DNA of 64,000 bases, from positions 1-64,000 of the forward strand of contig JBKEDC010000036.1 in assembly GCA_047975205.1 (NCBI GenBank), in the 5' to 3' direction. Origin of the DNA: JBKEDC01 sp047975205 (lineage in GTDB: Bacteria; Bacteroidota; Bacteroidia; Bacteroidales; Prolixibacteraceae). Below, piece after piece: positions 8,888 to 17,335 of the stretch. The position numbers and the translations under genes are program-made. Position 1 is the stretch's first letter. Every line of letters begins with the position of its first letter. The notes beneath the pieces were generated by a model. That model ran no database searches. It was not told the origin of the DNA and worked only from the letters and a program-made list of their open reading frames with translations.

Positions 8888-10165
8888 TTAGCAGCCTGCA
8901 ATAACGGTAATTAGGCTATTTAGTTGTAAATACTGTTGAGAAACGCGTTGAATAGCTTCCGGTGTAATACTTGCTACGTGTTCAAAATATTTATCATAAT
9001 GCGTATAATCTAGGCCAAAGTTGTGCAAATTCCTAAAAGCTGCCATTTGCTGGAATGCACCGTCGAAGTTGCGTAAAAACTCGCCTACAAGATATTGTTT
9101 CAAAGTGTGGAGTTCTTCTTTGTCCACAGGTTCATTTTGCAGTCGGCTAATTTCAAACTGAATTTCCTTTAGGGTGGCTTCTTCATATTGTTTGTCTACC
9201 TCAGTGGCAATGAGAAAGTAGCCGGCCTCGGGATTAGTTACATAGCCGGCACCGATGCCATAAGTGTATCCTTTATCTTCTCGAATATTCGACATCAGTC
9301 GCGACCCGAAGTATCCACCCAATAAAGCAGTTGTAATTTTTAGGTCGAAATAATCAGGATGGAAACGATTTTCAATTCGTTTACCCACTCGAATGGCCGA
9401 TTGAATGGCATCGGGTTTATTCACTCTAATCATATTATTTGAGCTGGAGATTATCGGGTAGTTTACAGTTTGACTTGCTTCTCCTTGCCAATCTTTACTA
9501 CCAAAATATTGATTTAACAAGCTGATAGTTTCGTCATCATATTGCCCAACCAATTGGATTTCGCAGTTGTTGGCATTATAATATTTATGATAGAAGCTTT
9601 TTAAGTCACTTAGCTCGATACAATCGAAGTCTTCAAGCTTAACACTCCCATTGTATGGATGATTAGTCCCGAATAAGGCTTTGGCAAAAGCTTTTTGACA
9701 AAGGGTTTTTACCTTCTCCATCTCAACGGCAAATCGCTGACGACGACGAGCCAACAAACTGTTTAACTCTTTTTCGGGGAAGGAGGGATATTTAATCAGA
9801 TCTTCCACTACGGGAAGTAACTTTATTAAATGTTTTTTCAAGCAGATTAAACTAATAACAGCATGATGGTGTGCACAGCTCGTCTGAATATATGCTCCGT
9901 GAAAATCGAAAATTTCGGCAATCTCTTTACTGTTATGTTTCGAGCTTCCAACCTGTAACATGGCACAGGTAAGGTTGGCAATCAATGCTTTGTCTTGATA
10001 CCAACTACCGGCACGGAATACCCAGTCGATGCGTATCATTTCTTCTCGTCCGGCTTTGGTGGCATATATTTCAATTGCGTTGAGTAGTTGCAATCTATTG
10101 GGTTTTATATAGCTCGGTTTTGATATTTGTTGCAAGGGTGGTGCAAAGGTTCTATCTATAATCAT
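8888..10165 (-). CDS. M16 family peptidase-like protein, non-catalytic partner
   Basis: A 425-residue M16 (pitrilysin/insulinase-type) fold protein without the HxxEH zinc motif; the equivalent N-terminal region reads QVGSSKHNSKEIAEIF. The C-terminal half keeps the family signature (YFGSRLMSNIREDKGYTYGIGAGY), which supplies the Arg/Tyr substrate-contact residues. This fits the inactive subunit of a two-chain M16B peptidase such as processing-peptidase or PqqF-like pairs. The start at 10165 gives an ATGA overlap with the stop of the catalytic gene upstream, implying coupled translation; the longer form from 10192 adds nine residues without support. No signal peptide is evident. Last gene of the exbB-exbD-M16-M16 operon. 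Confidence 0.9.
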   Translation of the reverse strand: MIIDRTFAPPLQQISKPSYIKPNRLQLLNAIEIYATKAGREEMIRIDWVFRAGSWYQDKALIANLTCAMLQVGSSKHNSKEIAEIFDFHGAYIQTSCAHHHAVISLICLKKHLIKLLPVVEDLIKYPSFPEKELNSLLARRRQRFAVEMEKVKTLCQKAFAKALFGTNHPYNGSVKLEDFDCIELSDLKSFYHKYYNANNCEIQLVGQYDDETISLLNQYFGSKDWQGEASQTVNYPIISSSNNMIRVNKPDAIQSAIRVGKRIENRFHPDYFDLKITTALLGGYFGSRLMSNIREDKGYTYGIGAGYVTNPEAGYFLIATEVDKQYEEATLKEIQFEISRLQNEPVDKEELHTLKQYLVGEFLRNFDGAFQQMAAFRNLHNFGLDYTHYDKYFEHVASITPEAIQRVSQQYLQLNSLITVIAGC

Positions 10166-11397
10166 TGGGCAAGATAATTTAATTGAGAACAATTGGTTTT
10201 TACGAATATTTTTTGAGCCATGAGTTGTAAATCTTCCGCATCTATAGAACGATACATATCCATTTGTGAGTTGATAAGGTCGGCATCTGCAATATCTTCA
10301 AATATGGCTAATTCTTGAGCAATGTTCAGGTAGCTCATCTGTGAATAGATGTAGTTTGCTTCAAGCTTGTTCTTTACTTTTTCCAATTCATTGTTATCTA
10401 TTCGAATATTTTTTATTTGTTCTAATTCGACCCATATTGCATTGGCAGCATCGGCAATACTTATGTTTTTATTGGGTTTGCCGGCAATAACAAATAATCC
10501 GGCATCATGATCTCCTGAAACGAAAGCGTCAATTTCCAAAAAAGTTTCTTTTTCTTTTACCAAGCCTTGGAAAAGTCGAGAAGAATCGCCATTTGATAGC
10601 ACATCGGAAATTAAATCGCACATGTAATACTCTCGGCTGTTTCGTTGGGGCATATGGAACGCAAGGTAAATTTTATTGTCGGGCACTTTCCGTTCTACGG
10701 TGAGCTCCCTAAATTCGGTTTGTTCGGGTTCTATCAGAAGAATTTTATTGCCTAATTCTCGTCGGGGTATAGGAGAGAACCATTTGTCTGCTAATCGTAA
10801 AACTTCTTGTTCGTCGAAGTTGCCGGCAACTACTAATACGGCATTGTTTGGAGCATAGAAATTGTAGAAAAATGTTTTTACCTCTTCCAAATCAGCATTT
10901 TCAATATGAGCAATTTCTTTTCCTATGGTCGCCCATCGATAGGGGTGAATCTTATAGCATAAATCACGTAGTAAAGCCCACACATCGCCGTAGGGCTGAT
11001 TTAAATTACGTTGTTTGAACTCCTCAATGACAACTTTTTTTTGTACATCTAAACTTTTCTGTGAGAAATTAAGGGCAAGCATACGATCAGACTCTAACCA
11101 AAATCCTGTTTCTATATTGTGTTTTGGCAGTGTGATGTAATAGTTTGTAAGATCATTAGTTGTAAAGGCATTATTTTCTCCTCCTGCTTGATGTACGGGT
11201 AAATCGTAATCCGGAATATTTTCAGACCCTCCAAACATAAGATGTTCAAATAAATGAGCGAACCCGGTGCTATCCGGATTTTCATGCTTAGCTCCTACGT
11301 GGTAACAAACATTGAGGGTTACCATAGGTGTTGAGTTGTCAGGATATAGTATAATCTCTAATCCATTGTTTAGTCGATGTCGGGTATATGTTATCAT
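10162..11397 (-). CDS. M16 family zinc metallopeptidase, catalytic subunit
   Basis: 411 residues. The inverted zinc motif H48-L-F-E51-H52 lies in GFAHLFEHLMFGGSENIPDY, and the third metal-ligand region is VVIEEFKQRNLNQPYG (Glu around 125). Together these mark an active M16 peptidase. The C-terminal half has the usual degenerate repeat. With the motif-less partner encoded next (ATGA overlap) it should form the catalytic half of a heterodimer cleaving small proteins or peptides. No signal peptide is visible, so it is probably cytoplasmic. It starts 12 bp after exbD. The substrate is unknown. Confidence 0.93.
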   Translation of the reverse strand: MITYTRHRLNNGLEIILYPDNSTPMVTLNVCYHVGAKHENPDSTGFAHLFEHLMFGGSENIPDYDLPVHQAGGENNAFTTNDLTNYYITLPKHNIETGFWLESDRMLALNFSQKSLDVQKKVVIEEFKQRNLNQPYGDVWALLRDLCYKIHPYRWATIGKEIAHIENADLEEVKTFFYNFYAPNNAVLVVAGNFDEQEVLRLADKWFSPIPRRELGNKILLIEPEQTEFRELTVERKVPDNKIYLAFHMPQRNSREYYMCDLISDVLSNGDSSRLFQGLVKEKETFLEIDAFVSGDHDAGLFVIAGKPNKNISIADAANAIWVELEQIKNIRIDNNELEKVKNKLEANYIYSQMSYLNIAQELAIFEDIADADLINSQMDMYRSIDAEDLQLMAQKIFVKTNCSQLNYLAQ

Positions 11398-11409
11398 AAA
11401 TAAATAGTT

Positions 11410-11817
11410 CTAATTGGTAGCCGAAGTGGCTAAGATGAGCTTATAATCGTTGCGCTTTGCGATGTTCATAACTTTCACTACCTCTTCAATAGGAACAGTC
11501 TTGTCGACGTGTAGTGAAATAATAGTTTCATCATCACTTACGATTTTTTTTAACTCTGATTCAATTTTGTTAAACTCAATAGATTTTGGCTCTTTATCAT
11601 CAGTATTGATGTAGTATCTGAGATCCTTAGTAATAGAAAGTGTAATGATAGGTTTTAATGCAGTTTGGGTGTTGCTTTCGGGCAGCGCTAGTTTTAGTGC
11701 ATTAGGCGATATTAGGGTTGATGTAACCATAAAGAATACCAAAAGTAAAAATACAATATCAGTCATTGATGACATGCTGAATCCGGCATCAATCTTACTT
11801 CTTTTTTTTAATGCCAT
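11410..11817 (-). CDS. exbD: ExbD/TolR-type biopolymer transport protein
   Basis: 135 residues with the ExbD/TolR layout: a short basic cytoplasmic start (MALKKRSKIDAGFSMSSM), one membrane helix with the essential Asp (TDIVFLLLVFFMV, about residues 19-35), then a periplasmic domain of about 95 residues. It partners the ExbB-like protein encoded 4 bp upstream in a proton-driven motor that energises a TonB- or TolA-type protein. No tonB or tolA gene is in the operon; the next genes encode M16 peptidases. ExbD versus TolR cannot be decided from sequence alone. Confidence 0.92.
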   Translation of the reverse strand: MALKKRSKIDAGFSMSSMTDIVFLLLVFFMVTSTLISPNALKLALPESNTQTALKPIITLSITKDLRYYINTDDKEPKSIEFNKIESELKKIVSDDETIISLHVDKTVPIEEVVKVMNIAKRNDYKLILATSATN

Positions 11818-11821
11818 GGTA

Positions 11822-12490
11822 TTAAGCTTTTGATTTATTATTCAATAAGTCTAAGAAGTCAGATGTTGCAGCTTCCATTTTAAACACCACTTTTTCTATA
11901 CTAGACACCATAATATTGTAAGCAAAATAAGCAATGATACCTACTGTTAGTCCGGCAGCTGTCGTTACCATTGCTTGATATATCCCCGATGAAAGTAAGG
12001 TGACGTCAATGTTACTCCCAGCACTTGCCATATCGTAAAACGCTTGAATCATACCGATTACTGTACCTAGAAAACCAAGCATAGGAGCTCCTCCGGCTAC
12101 ACTTGCCAATACCGGCAATCCTTTTTCTAACTTGGATATTTCCAAATTGCCAACCATCTCAATAGTTGTATTGATTTCAACTAGTGGTCGATTCATATTT
12201 ATGATGCCTTTTTCAATCATTCGAGCAATGGGAGAGTCCTCTTCTGCTATTAATTCTAAAGCTTGCTTTTTTTTGCTTTGTTCAATAAGAACTTTTATCT
12301 TTTCTAACAAGTCATGATTTATTTTGCCGGCTTGTTTAACAGCCAAATATCTGTCAATAAATATAAAGACAGCAATAATGGAAAGAGTAATGATGGGAAG
12401 CATTATCCAACCGCCTTTAAAGGCAAGGTCGAGAATGCTTAATGGTTTAATGTCTGTATTGGCAGCTTGAAGTAGAATAGTGTTTAGCAT
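11822..12490 (-). CDS. exbB: ExbB/TolQ-type MotA-family proton channel protein
   Basis: A protein of the MotA/TolQ/ExbB family with three membrane helices: GWIMLPIITLSIIAVFIFIDRY near the N-terminus, then a cytoplasmic helical section, then two helices (LPVLASVAGGAPMLGFLGTVIG and MVTTAAGLTVGIIAYFAYNI). The Gly/Pro-rich GFLGTVIGMIQAF motif is diagnostic. The ATG at 12490 (222 residues) is chosen because it gives the normal family N-terminus. The open frame continues to 12589, but that extension overlaps a good -7 element (12545-12552). First gene of the exbB-exbD-M16-M16 operon. Confidence 0.9.
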   Translation of the reverse strand: MLNTILLQAANTDIKPLSILDLAFKGGWIMLPIITLSIIAVFIFIDRYLAVKQAGKINHDLLEKIKVLIEQSKKKQALELIAEEDSPIARMIEKGIINMNRPLVEINTTIEMVGNLEISKLEKGLPVLASVAGGAPMLGFLGTVIGMIQAFYDMASAGSNIDVTLLSSGIYQAMVTTAAGLTVGIIAYFAYNIMVSSIEKVVFKMEAATSDFLDLLNNKSKA

Positions 12491-12544
12491 GATATTCAAA
12501 ATAAGAATTAAAAGATATGCATACGTTGCATAAAACAGTATGCA

Positions 12545-12552
12545 CAAAAATA
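12545..12552 (-). promoter_or_regulatory. -7 element for the exbB-exbD-M16 operon
   Basis: TATTTTTG on the minus strand is an exact TAnnTTTG match 55 bp before the chosen exbB start and just downstream of the DUF4270/barrel terminator. No clear -33 TTTG. Confidence 0.4.
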
Positions 12553-12586
12553 TAAAAATAACTGTAGAGCTAAGTTGAGAGTAGTG

Positions 12587-12619
12587 CAAAAAAAGAGGAT
12601 ACTTAAATTAAGTACCCTC
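12587..12619 (-). terminator. Terminator after the DUF4270/barrel operon
   Basis: Arms 12595-12605 and 12609-12619 form an 11-bp stem with one G-U pair and a 3-nt loop. On the minus strand the stem is followed by seven T residues. It separates the barrel gene from exbB and so argues for two transcription units. Confidence 0.85.
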
Positions 12620-12642
12620 CAGAATATAATTAGTTTAATCGT

Positions 12643-13905
12643 TTAATTAAACTTTCTAGATTGAAACCAAGAGTCGTGCATAGAGAATCCTAGACGAATA
12701 CGGAAATAATTTTCTCGAATTAAGTGTGAACGTGTAGTTCCGTAGGTACCGCCTTCTAAACTGAGGTCAATGCGAGAAGCTCCTTTGCGTATAGGAAATC
12801 CAAAACCGGCAGATAAAGCAATATCTTTGAGTTGATTTCCTCTGAGTACCAAATAATCCTCGGCATATCTAGCTCCGAATCTGTAGTTCACTCGTTGGAA
12901 AAATGGAGATAAAAAGTTCTTAGAAGGGGTATATTCCATACCGAAGTTCACATAAGGATTGTTGGCCAAATCAGCTCCTTTAATTACGTAATGATAATCA
13001 CTCCAGCGTTGCATACCCATGTCTAGGACATAAAGCATATTTTTATTGTTGTCTACAGATATACCTAAAGCTGCGTTTAAAGGCATGGGATACTGTGAAG
13101 AACTAGTTTTATCTTCATCGTATAAAACCCCGCTATCGCTATATGAAGCTGTTTCTCTGTGAGTCACTAAAGTTTGTTTCGGGGTAACCACAGCACCTAG
13201 CCCGATTGTGCTACCTTTTATATTGAATTGGTATTGTGCACCTAGCTCAAAATAAAAATTGTAAAAGTAGTCGGTAGTTAGATTATTAACCGGCGAGCTG
13301 CCTAGTACCGATATATCATGCGTTTCAGTTTGTGCTTTACTTCCAAATAAAAATGATCCCTTCACCCCTAAAGAGAAGTTCTTAAAAAGAGCATAAGATA
13401 CGACTAAGTAGGCTCGGCTAATATCGCCAACACCTGAAGTGGTAATTGGATAAGTAATGCTTGTTCCTTCGATTTCCTCAGATGAATTAATTTCATATCC
13501 GCTAGAGCTGTAAGGATTCACCCCTAATCCGAATGCAAATTTAGGGCTTATGCGACAAGCCAAAGCAAAATAGCTATAATTAGCATTGAAAATAGATGAA
13601 GCATCATTACTCTGTTTGAAAGTGGAAAATTTACCATCAACACCACTATCAAAAATCACACCCAATGAATCAACGCCTTGATAAGATGCAGGGTTGAGCA
13701 TGTTGATATATTTATTAGTTTGTATGGCTATCCCGGCATTACCCATTCCTGAGTTTACGATGTTGACTTGAGGTCTTAACTCTCCTAATCCGTACATAGA
13801 ATAGGGGTTTCGTGTGTTGTTTTGTGCGTAAGAGTACTCTGAGCTCACTATGGTTAAGCAAACTATCAGAATAAAGGTGCATATCGTAGAAAATTGTTTA
13901 GTCAT
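12643..13905 (-). CDS. Predicted outer-membrane beta-barrel protein
   Basis: 420 residues with a Sec signal peptide (FILIVCLTIVSSEYSYA, cleavage near 27). The mature start, NPYSMYGLGELRP, is a pattern I associate with Bacteroidetes barrel proteins of the OmpP1/FadL-like group. The rest alternates short amphipathic strands ending in aromatic residues (FYFELGAQYQF, VNYRFGARYAEDYLVLRG, YFRIRLGF). It probably lies in the outer membrane; ligand unknown, FadL kinship tentative. Its start overlaps the DUF4270 gene by 8 bp, so the two are co-translated and may form one surface complex. A terminator follows. Confidence 0.75.
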   Translation of the reverse strand: MTKQFSTICTFILIVCLTIVSSEYSYAQNNTRNPYSMYGLGELRPQVNIVNSGMGNAGIAIQTNKYINMLNPASYQGVDSLGVIFDSGVDGKFSTFKQSNDASSIFNANYSYFALACRISPKFAFGLGVNPYSSSGYEINSSEEIEGTSITYPITTSGVGDISRAYLVVSYALFKNFSLGVKGSFLFGSKAQTETHDISVLGSSPVNNLTTDYFYNFYFELGAQYQFNIKGSTIGLGAVVTPKQTLVTHRETASYSDSGVLYDEDKTSSSQYPMPLNAALGISVDNNKNMLYVLDMGMQRWSDYHYVIKGADLANNPYVNFGMEYTPSKNFLSPFFQRVNYRFGARYAEDYLVLRGNQLKDIALSAGFGFPIRKGASRIDLSLEGGTYGTTRSHLIRENYFRIRLGFSMHDSWFQSRKFN

Positions 13906-15220
13906 TCTGAAGGAAATAGAGGTTCAATTTTGTTTTCATTTTTCCCGATTTACCTGTATCGGTTAAGAAGAGTACGTCGGCACTGCTTTGCATATCAGTT
14001 GATGATAAAGCTACAACCAACCCGTTATCTTCATCATAATCATTGTCTGCCATTTGAGAAGCCATATAGTCTGTTATGTCAGCTGCATAATAATATTGAC
14101 CATTCAAAGGATCAGAATATAACGTGGCTGTTACATATTCAGAGCTACTATTTGTGAGCATGGAACTTGGAAAAAATTCATTCTTTTTGTTTGTCACGTA
14201 GAAGTAAAGCTTTTCAGGTAAAAAATCAACATCATTATTTTTATAATCGGGAACTAAAAATAAGTCTGTTCGAACGAGCGAGGTGTTATCCATACCGTTA
14301 ATTTCTTCAATAGATGGGAAATCTATTTTTATTATTAAACCGGAAGAACCTTGAATTACAGCTAAACCATCAGTTTCTGAGGAAGATAGTTCTTCTTTCT
14401 GTTTCACTAAACCTTCAAATGGCGTTCCTGTTCGATCATAATTTACTTCAGTATAGTTGCTGTTTTCAGTGTCTTTATCAAATTCATACTCCTTTGTATT
14501 TTCACCAAGAGCACCCGGTGCATGAGTATATAGATGAAGTTGTATATCTGATTCTTCACTATTAGAAATGCCTAAGGCTATAGGATCTCCTCCTGTTTGC
14601 TTTATAACGAATCCTTTTTGAAACTTGTAAAAGTTTGTTGAGGAGTTGTCATCATCGTCGTAAGTTTGCACCCAATCAAAAAAGCTTTGGCCAAAAGAAC
14701 TATCTAAATTAAACTCGATACTATCGTTTCCCGGTTTAGGACGGAAACGAAATTTACCTACAATATTAGCTTCATCATAAGGGTATCTAGTTGTATTATA
14801 ATTATAATCAGTGGTGGAATTGGGATCGTCGAATATATCTAGCTCATCGGAAAGCTGATATACAGAGAATTCTGCTGAACTTAGAGTATCTCCCAAATAG
14901 TTGCCGGAGTATCTTAATCGTACTGCCAAGGAATCAAATACATCATCTTCATCAACACTAGTATATTGAACTTTAAAAAGATGTTCTAAATCTAAGCTGC
15001 CTAAGGTAGAACTCTCATATCTTCCCATTACAACCTCATCGAGAGAAGAAGCTTGCATAGAATCTATTTGAATGGTAGATAGCTTTACCGAGAAAGTGTC
15101 AGACATAAATACTTTGGACTGGGAATCAATAAGATCATCCCCCATTTCAAAGGTACTTCCTCCAATAGAACAGGAAGCAAACGTTAGTAGCAAGATTGCC
15201 AGAAAACAATTATTTTTCAT
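13898..15220 (-). CDS. DUF4270 family lipoprotein
   Basis: 440 residues. The N-terminus has a lipoprotein signal (LAILLLTFASC, lipid Cys17). The mature protein is rich in Asp, Ser and Tyr and shows the DUF4270 opening (STFEMGDDLIDSQSKVFMSDTF), a motif pattern restricted to Bacteroidetes. Expected to sit in the outer membrane facing outward or the periplasm. In other Bacteroidetes I recall this family beside panC/panD or glgA; here it forms a pair with a barrel gene (8-bp overlap). Molecular function is unknown. A -7 element (TAAGTTTG, 15264-15271) lies upstream. Confidence 0.85.
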   Translation of the reverse strand: MKNNCFLAILLLTFASCSIGGSTFEMGDDLIDSQSKVFMSDTFSVKLSTIQIDSMQASSLDEVVMGRYESSTLGSLDLEHLFKVQYTSVDEDDVFDSLAVRLRYSGNYLGDTLSSAEFSVYQLSDELDIFDDPNSTTDYNYNTTRYPYDEANIVGKFRFRPKPGNDSIEFNLDSSFGQSFFDWVQTYDDDDNSSTNFYKFQKGFVIKQTGGDPIALGISNSEESDIQLHLYTHAPGALGENTKEYEFDKDTENSNYTEVNYDRTGTPFEGLVKQKEELSSSETDGLAVIQGSSGLIIKIDFPSIEEINGMDNTSLVRTDLFLVPDYKNNDVDFLPEKLYFYVTNKKNEFFPSSMLTNSSSEYVTATLYSDPLNGQYYYAADITDYMASQMADNDYDEDNGLVVALSSTDMQSSADVLFLTDTGKSGKMKTKLNLYFLQND

Positions 15221-15263
15221 TTAGGATTATTATCTAATATATCATGACAAGTGTATTAGCTCG

Positions 15264-15294
15264 CAAACTTACGCAAAGAAAGGATATGATGCAA
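15264..15294 (-). promoter_or_regulatory. Promoter of the DUF4270/barrel operon
   Basis: Minus-strand TAAGTTTG (15264-15271) is an exact -7 match. TTGC at 15291-15294, 19 nt further upstream, is a partial -33 element. The predicted leader is about 36 nt. Confidence 0.5.
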
Positions 15295-15361
15295 GCTTTA
15301 AACTAAAATCGAATAAATGGAAAGTTAAAATTACCAAAAAGACATTTTTGCTTACAATTAT

Positions 15362-15393
15362 TTTGCAAAGACCAGTTGAATAGTTTAAGTTTG
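15362..15393 (+). promoter_or_regulatory. Promoter of the kelch lipoprotein gene
   Basis: TTTG at 15362-15365 and TAAGTTTG at 15386-15393, separated by 20 nt, fit both Bacteroidetes promoter elements. The transcript would start near 15400, which favours ATG 15434 as the start codon. Confidence 0.65.
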
Positions 15394-15433
15394 CGTGCTA
15401 ATATTGTTGAAAGTAATACACATAAATAACAAG

Positions 15434-16549
15434 ATGATTTTAAAAAATTTTTTTTCTAAGAGACCTCATGTATTTGCGGTTCGCTATTGCGCATTAGCAC
15501 TTGCAGCTATCTCATTATCAACGTCCCTTGTGTCATGTGGAGATGATGATGATGACTTATTAGGTAACTGGGTTGCTTTATCAACTATGAATGGATCCAA
15601 AAGAACTGCTGCTACCGGTACTACTGTTGAGATTGACGGCAAGGAATATGGGTTTGTGGGTACAGGTATGGATTCAGAGGAAGATCGTTTAGTCGATTTT
15701 TGGAGGTTTGATCCATCTGGAGATACTTATGGCACTTGGATTCAAATAGCTGATTTCCCGGGCATAGCTCGTACAGAAGCTGTGTCTTTCTCTATTAATG
15801 GAATTTTGTATGTAGGTACAGGATTTACTGATATTTCAGGTTCGGATGCAGATGAAAATGCTTATTTGAAAGATTTTTATAAATACGATCCAGCAACTGA
15901 TACTTGGACGCAAATAGATGATTTGCCAACAAATTCGGGGGGCGGTATTAAAGCCTGTACAGCTTTTGTGTTAGGTGATAAAGCCTATGTTGGATTAGGT
16001 GCAGATAGAGATAATGAGTATAAAGATTTTTACGTTTTTAATGGAGCTACCGAGACTTGGGAATCATCGCCTCTTACCGGATTTCCTGGAGATAAATTAA
16101 CAGGAGCTGCTTCTTTCGTAATTGGAGATATAGCCTATGTTGGAGCCGGTTCTACAAATGGTTCTTCAGCTAAAGGATTTTTCTCTTTTGATGGAACAAA
16201 TTGGAGAAAACTTCATGTGCTGACTACTGATGATGACGATGATTATTCGAAAGATGACGATTACGATTACAATATTGTTCGTAACTATACTGCCACTTTT
16301 GTTATGGACGGCAAAGGATATTTTGCAACAGCAGGGAATAATACGACATCGAGTACTGTATGGGAATATAGACCGGAGAGTGATAAATGGGTAGAGAAAA
16401 CAGAGTTTGAAGGTTCTTCTCGCAATCATGCTGTTGGTTTAACCATCAATGGAGTTGGATATGTGACGACAGGAGGTAGTTCCGGTTCTGTTTTCGATGA
16501 TATTTGGAGGTTTGAACCTAGTGCTGATCAGTCAGATAGTGATAACTAG
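15434..16549 (+). CDS. Kelch-repeat lipoprotein with Asp-rich insert
   Basis: 371 residues from ATG 15434; an upstream start at 15395 would precede the predicted transcript start. Lipobox SLVSC (Cys35) is followed directly by GDDDDD, an acidic stretch after the lipidated Cys. The mature part has about six kelch blades with the usual Gly-Gly/Tyr-Trp spacing (INGILYVGTGF, LKDFYKYDPATDTWTQI, LGDKAYVGLGA, FDDIWRFEP), enough for a beta-propeller. Between blades 4 and 5 is an unusual acidic loop (TTDDDDDYSKDDDYDYN). Probably a cell-envelope propeller binding protein or glycan. A strong terminator follows, so it is likely monocistronic. Confidence 0.85.
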   Translation: MILKNFFSKRPHVFAVRYCALALAAISLSTSLVSCGDDDDDLLGNWVALSTMNGSKRTAATGTTVEIDGKEYGFVGTGMDSEEDRLVDFWRFDPSGDTYGTWIQIADFPGIARTEAVSFSINGILYVGTGFTDISGSDADENAYLKDFYKYDPATDTWTQIDDLPTNSGGGIKACTAFVLGDKAYVGLGADRDNEYKDFYVFNGATETWESSPLTGFPGDKLTGAASFVIGDIAYVGAGSTNGSSAKGFFSFDGTNWRKLHVLTTDDDDDYSKDDDYDYNIVRNYTATFVMDGKGYFATAGNNTTSSTVWEYRPESDKWVEKTEFEGSSRNHAVGLTINGVGYVTTGGSSGSVFDDIWRFEPSADQSDSDN

Positions 16550-16576
16550 AACTAAGAATAGTTACAGAATATAATC

Positions 16577-16615
16577 AAAAAAAAGCTTCTGAATTTAATT
16601 CAGAAGCTTTTTTTT
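16577..16615 (+). terminator. Rho-independent terminator after the kelch gene
   Basis: 12-bp perfect arms (16583-16594 and 16598-16609, AAGCTTCTGAAT) with a 3-nt loop, preceded by A residues and followed by a T run. Confidence 0.92.
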
Positions 16616-16661
16616 GATTTAAATTTGTTCGATTAGTTTTAATGTTTTTAGTTAAAATGAT

Positions 16662-16669
16662 TAGTTTTG
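16662..16669 (+). promoter_or_regulatory. -7 element before the PorT-like barrel gene
   Basis: TAGTTTTG, exact TAnnTTTG match, 25 bp before the ATG at 16695. A T-rich TTTT sits about 21 nt upstream in place of TTTG. Confidence 0.45.
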
Positions 16670-16694
16670 AGGTAAATAACATAAATATAAAAAA

Positions 16695-17234
16695 ATGAAA
16701 AAGATTTTATTATTGGTTTGCTTTTTAGTAGCAGGAGTTTCCAGCTCTTACGCTGTATTTCCATTGAATATTGGTATTAAGGCCGGATATACAACGTCTG
16801 ATATCTCGGTTAGTAACTTTGACGATTCGAGTATTAGTAAATTTATGATAGGGGCATGGGGACGCTTAAATTTAGGCGAAAGATTACATGTACAACCGGA
16901 ATTTTACTATTCGAAAAAAGGAGGAGAGAAGTATGATTTCAATACCTACAATATACCGGTATTGTTAGGTTATCGCCTGATAAAAAAAGGGCCCCTTAAG
17001 TTGAGAGTAAATGCGGGACCCGTGTTCTCTTTCGTAGGTAAGGCAAACAAAGCCCTAGAAAGTATTGGTGGTTATAAAGATGCTTATACAGCCGTACAGT
17101 TTGGAGCAGGAGTTGACTTCTTAATGCTTAGTTTAGATGTGTCGATGGAGCGAGGAGGAAATATATCAGATATGAAAAATTTTGATGCCAATCCGGCTGT
17201 ATTTATGGTAACATTGGGTTGGAAGATCTTCTAA
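16695..17234 (+). CDS. PorT-like small outer-membrane beta-barrel protein
   Basis: 179 residues with a signal peptide (MKKILLLVCFLVAGVSSSYA) and an eight-strand-type barrel. Each strand has the expected alternation, for example LNIGIKAGYTTSDISV, LHVQPEFYYSKKG, LKLRVNAGPVFSFVG and VQFGAGVDFLMLSLDVSME, and the last strand ends in a terminal Phe (VTLGWKIF). The pattern fits the outer-membrane beta-barrel family that includes PorT. It is flanked by terminators, so it is probably its own unit. Specific role unknown. Confidence 0.85.
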   Translation: MKKILLLVCFLVAGVSSSYAVFPLNIGIKAGYTTSDISVSNFDDSSISKFMIGAWGRLNLGERLHVQPEFYYSKKGGEKYDFNTYNIPVLLGYRLIKKGPLKLRVNAGPVFSFVGKANKALESIGGYKDAYTAVQFGAGVDFLMLSLDVSMERGGNISDMKNFDANPAVFMVTLGWKIF

Positions 17235-17264
17235 TAGTTGAAGAATTATTTCTATAAATGACCT

Positions 17265-17303
17265 AAACTCAAACAGCAGTAGCTTGTTTGAGTTTATTTT
17301 TTT
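17265..17303 (+). terminator. Rho-independent terminator after the PorT-like gene
   Basis: 11-bp perfect arms 17265-17275 and 17285-17295 (AAACTCAAACA) around a 9-nt loop, followed by ATTTTTTT. Confidence 0.88.
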
Positions 17304-17335
17304 ACACGTTACGTTAATATCTAAATAAAGCCAAG

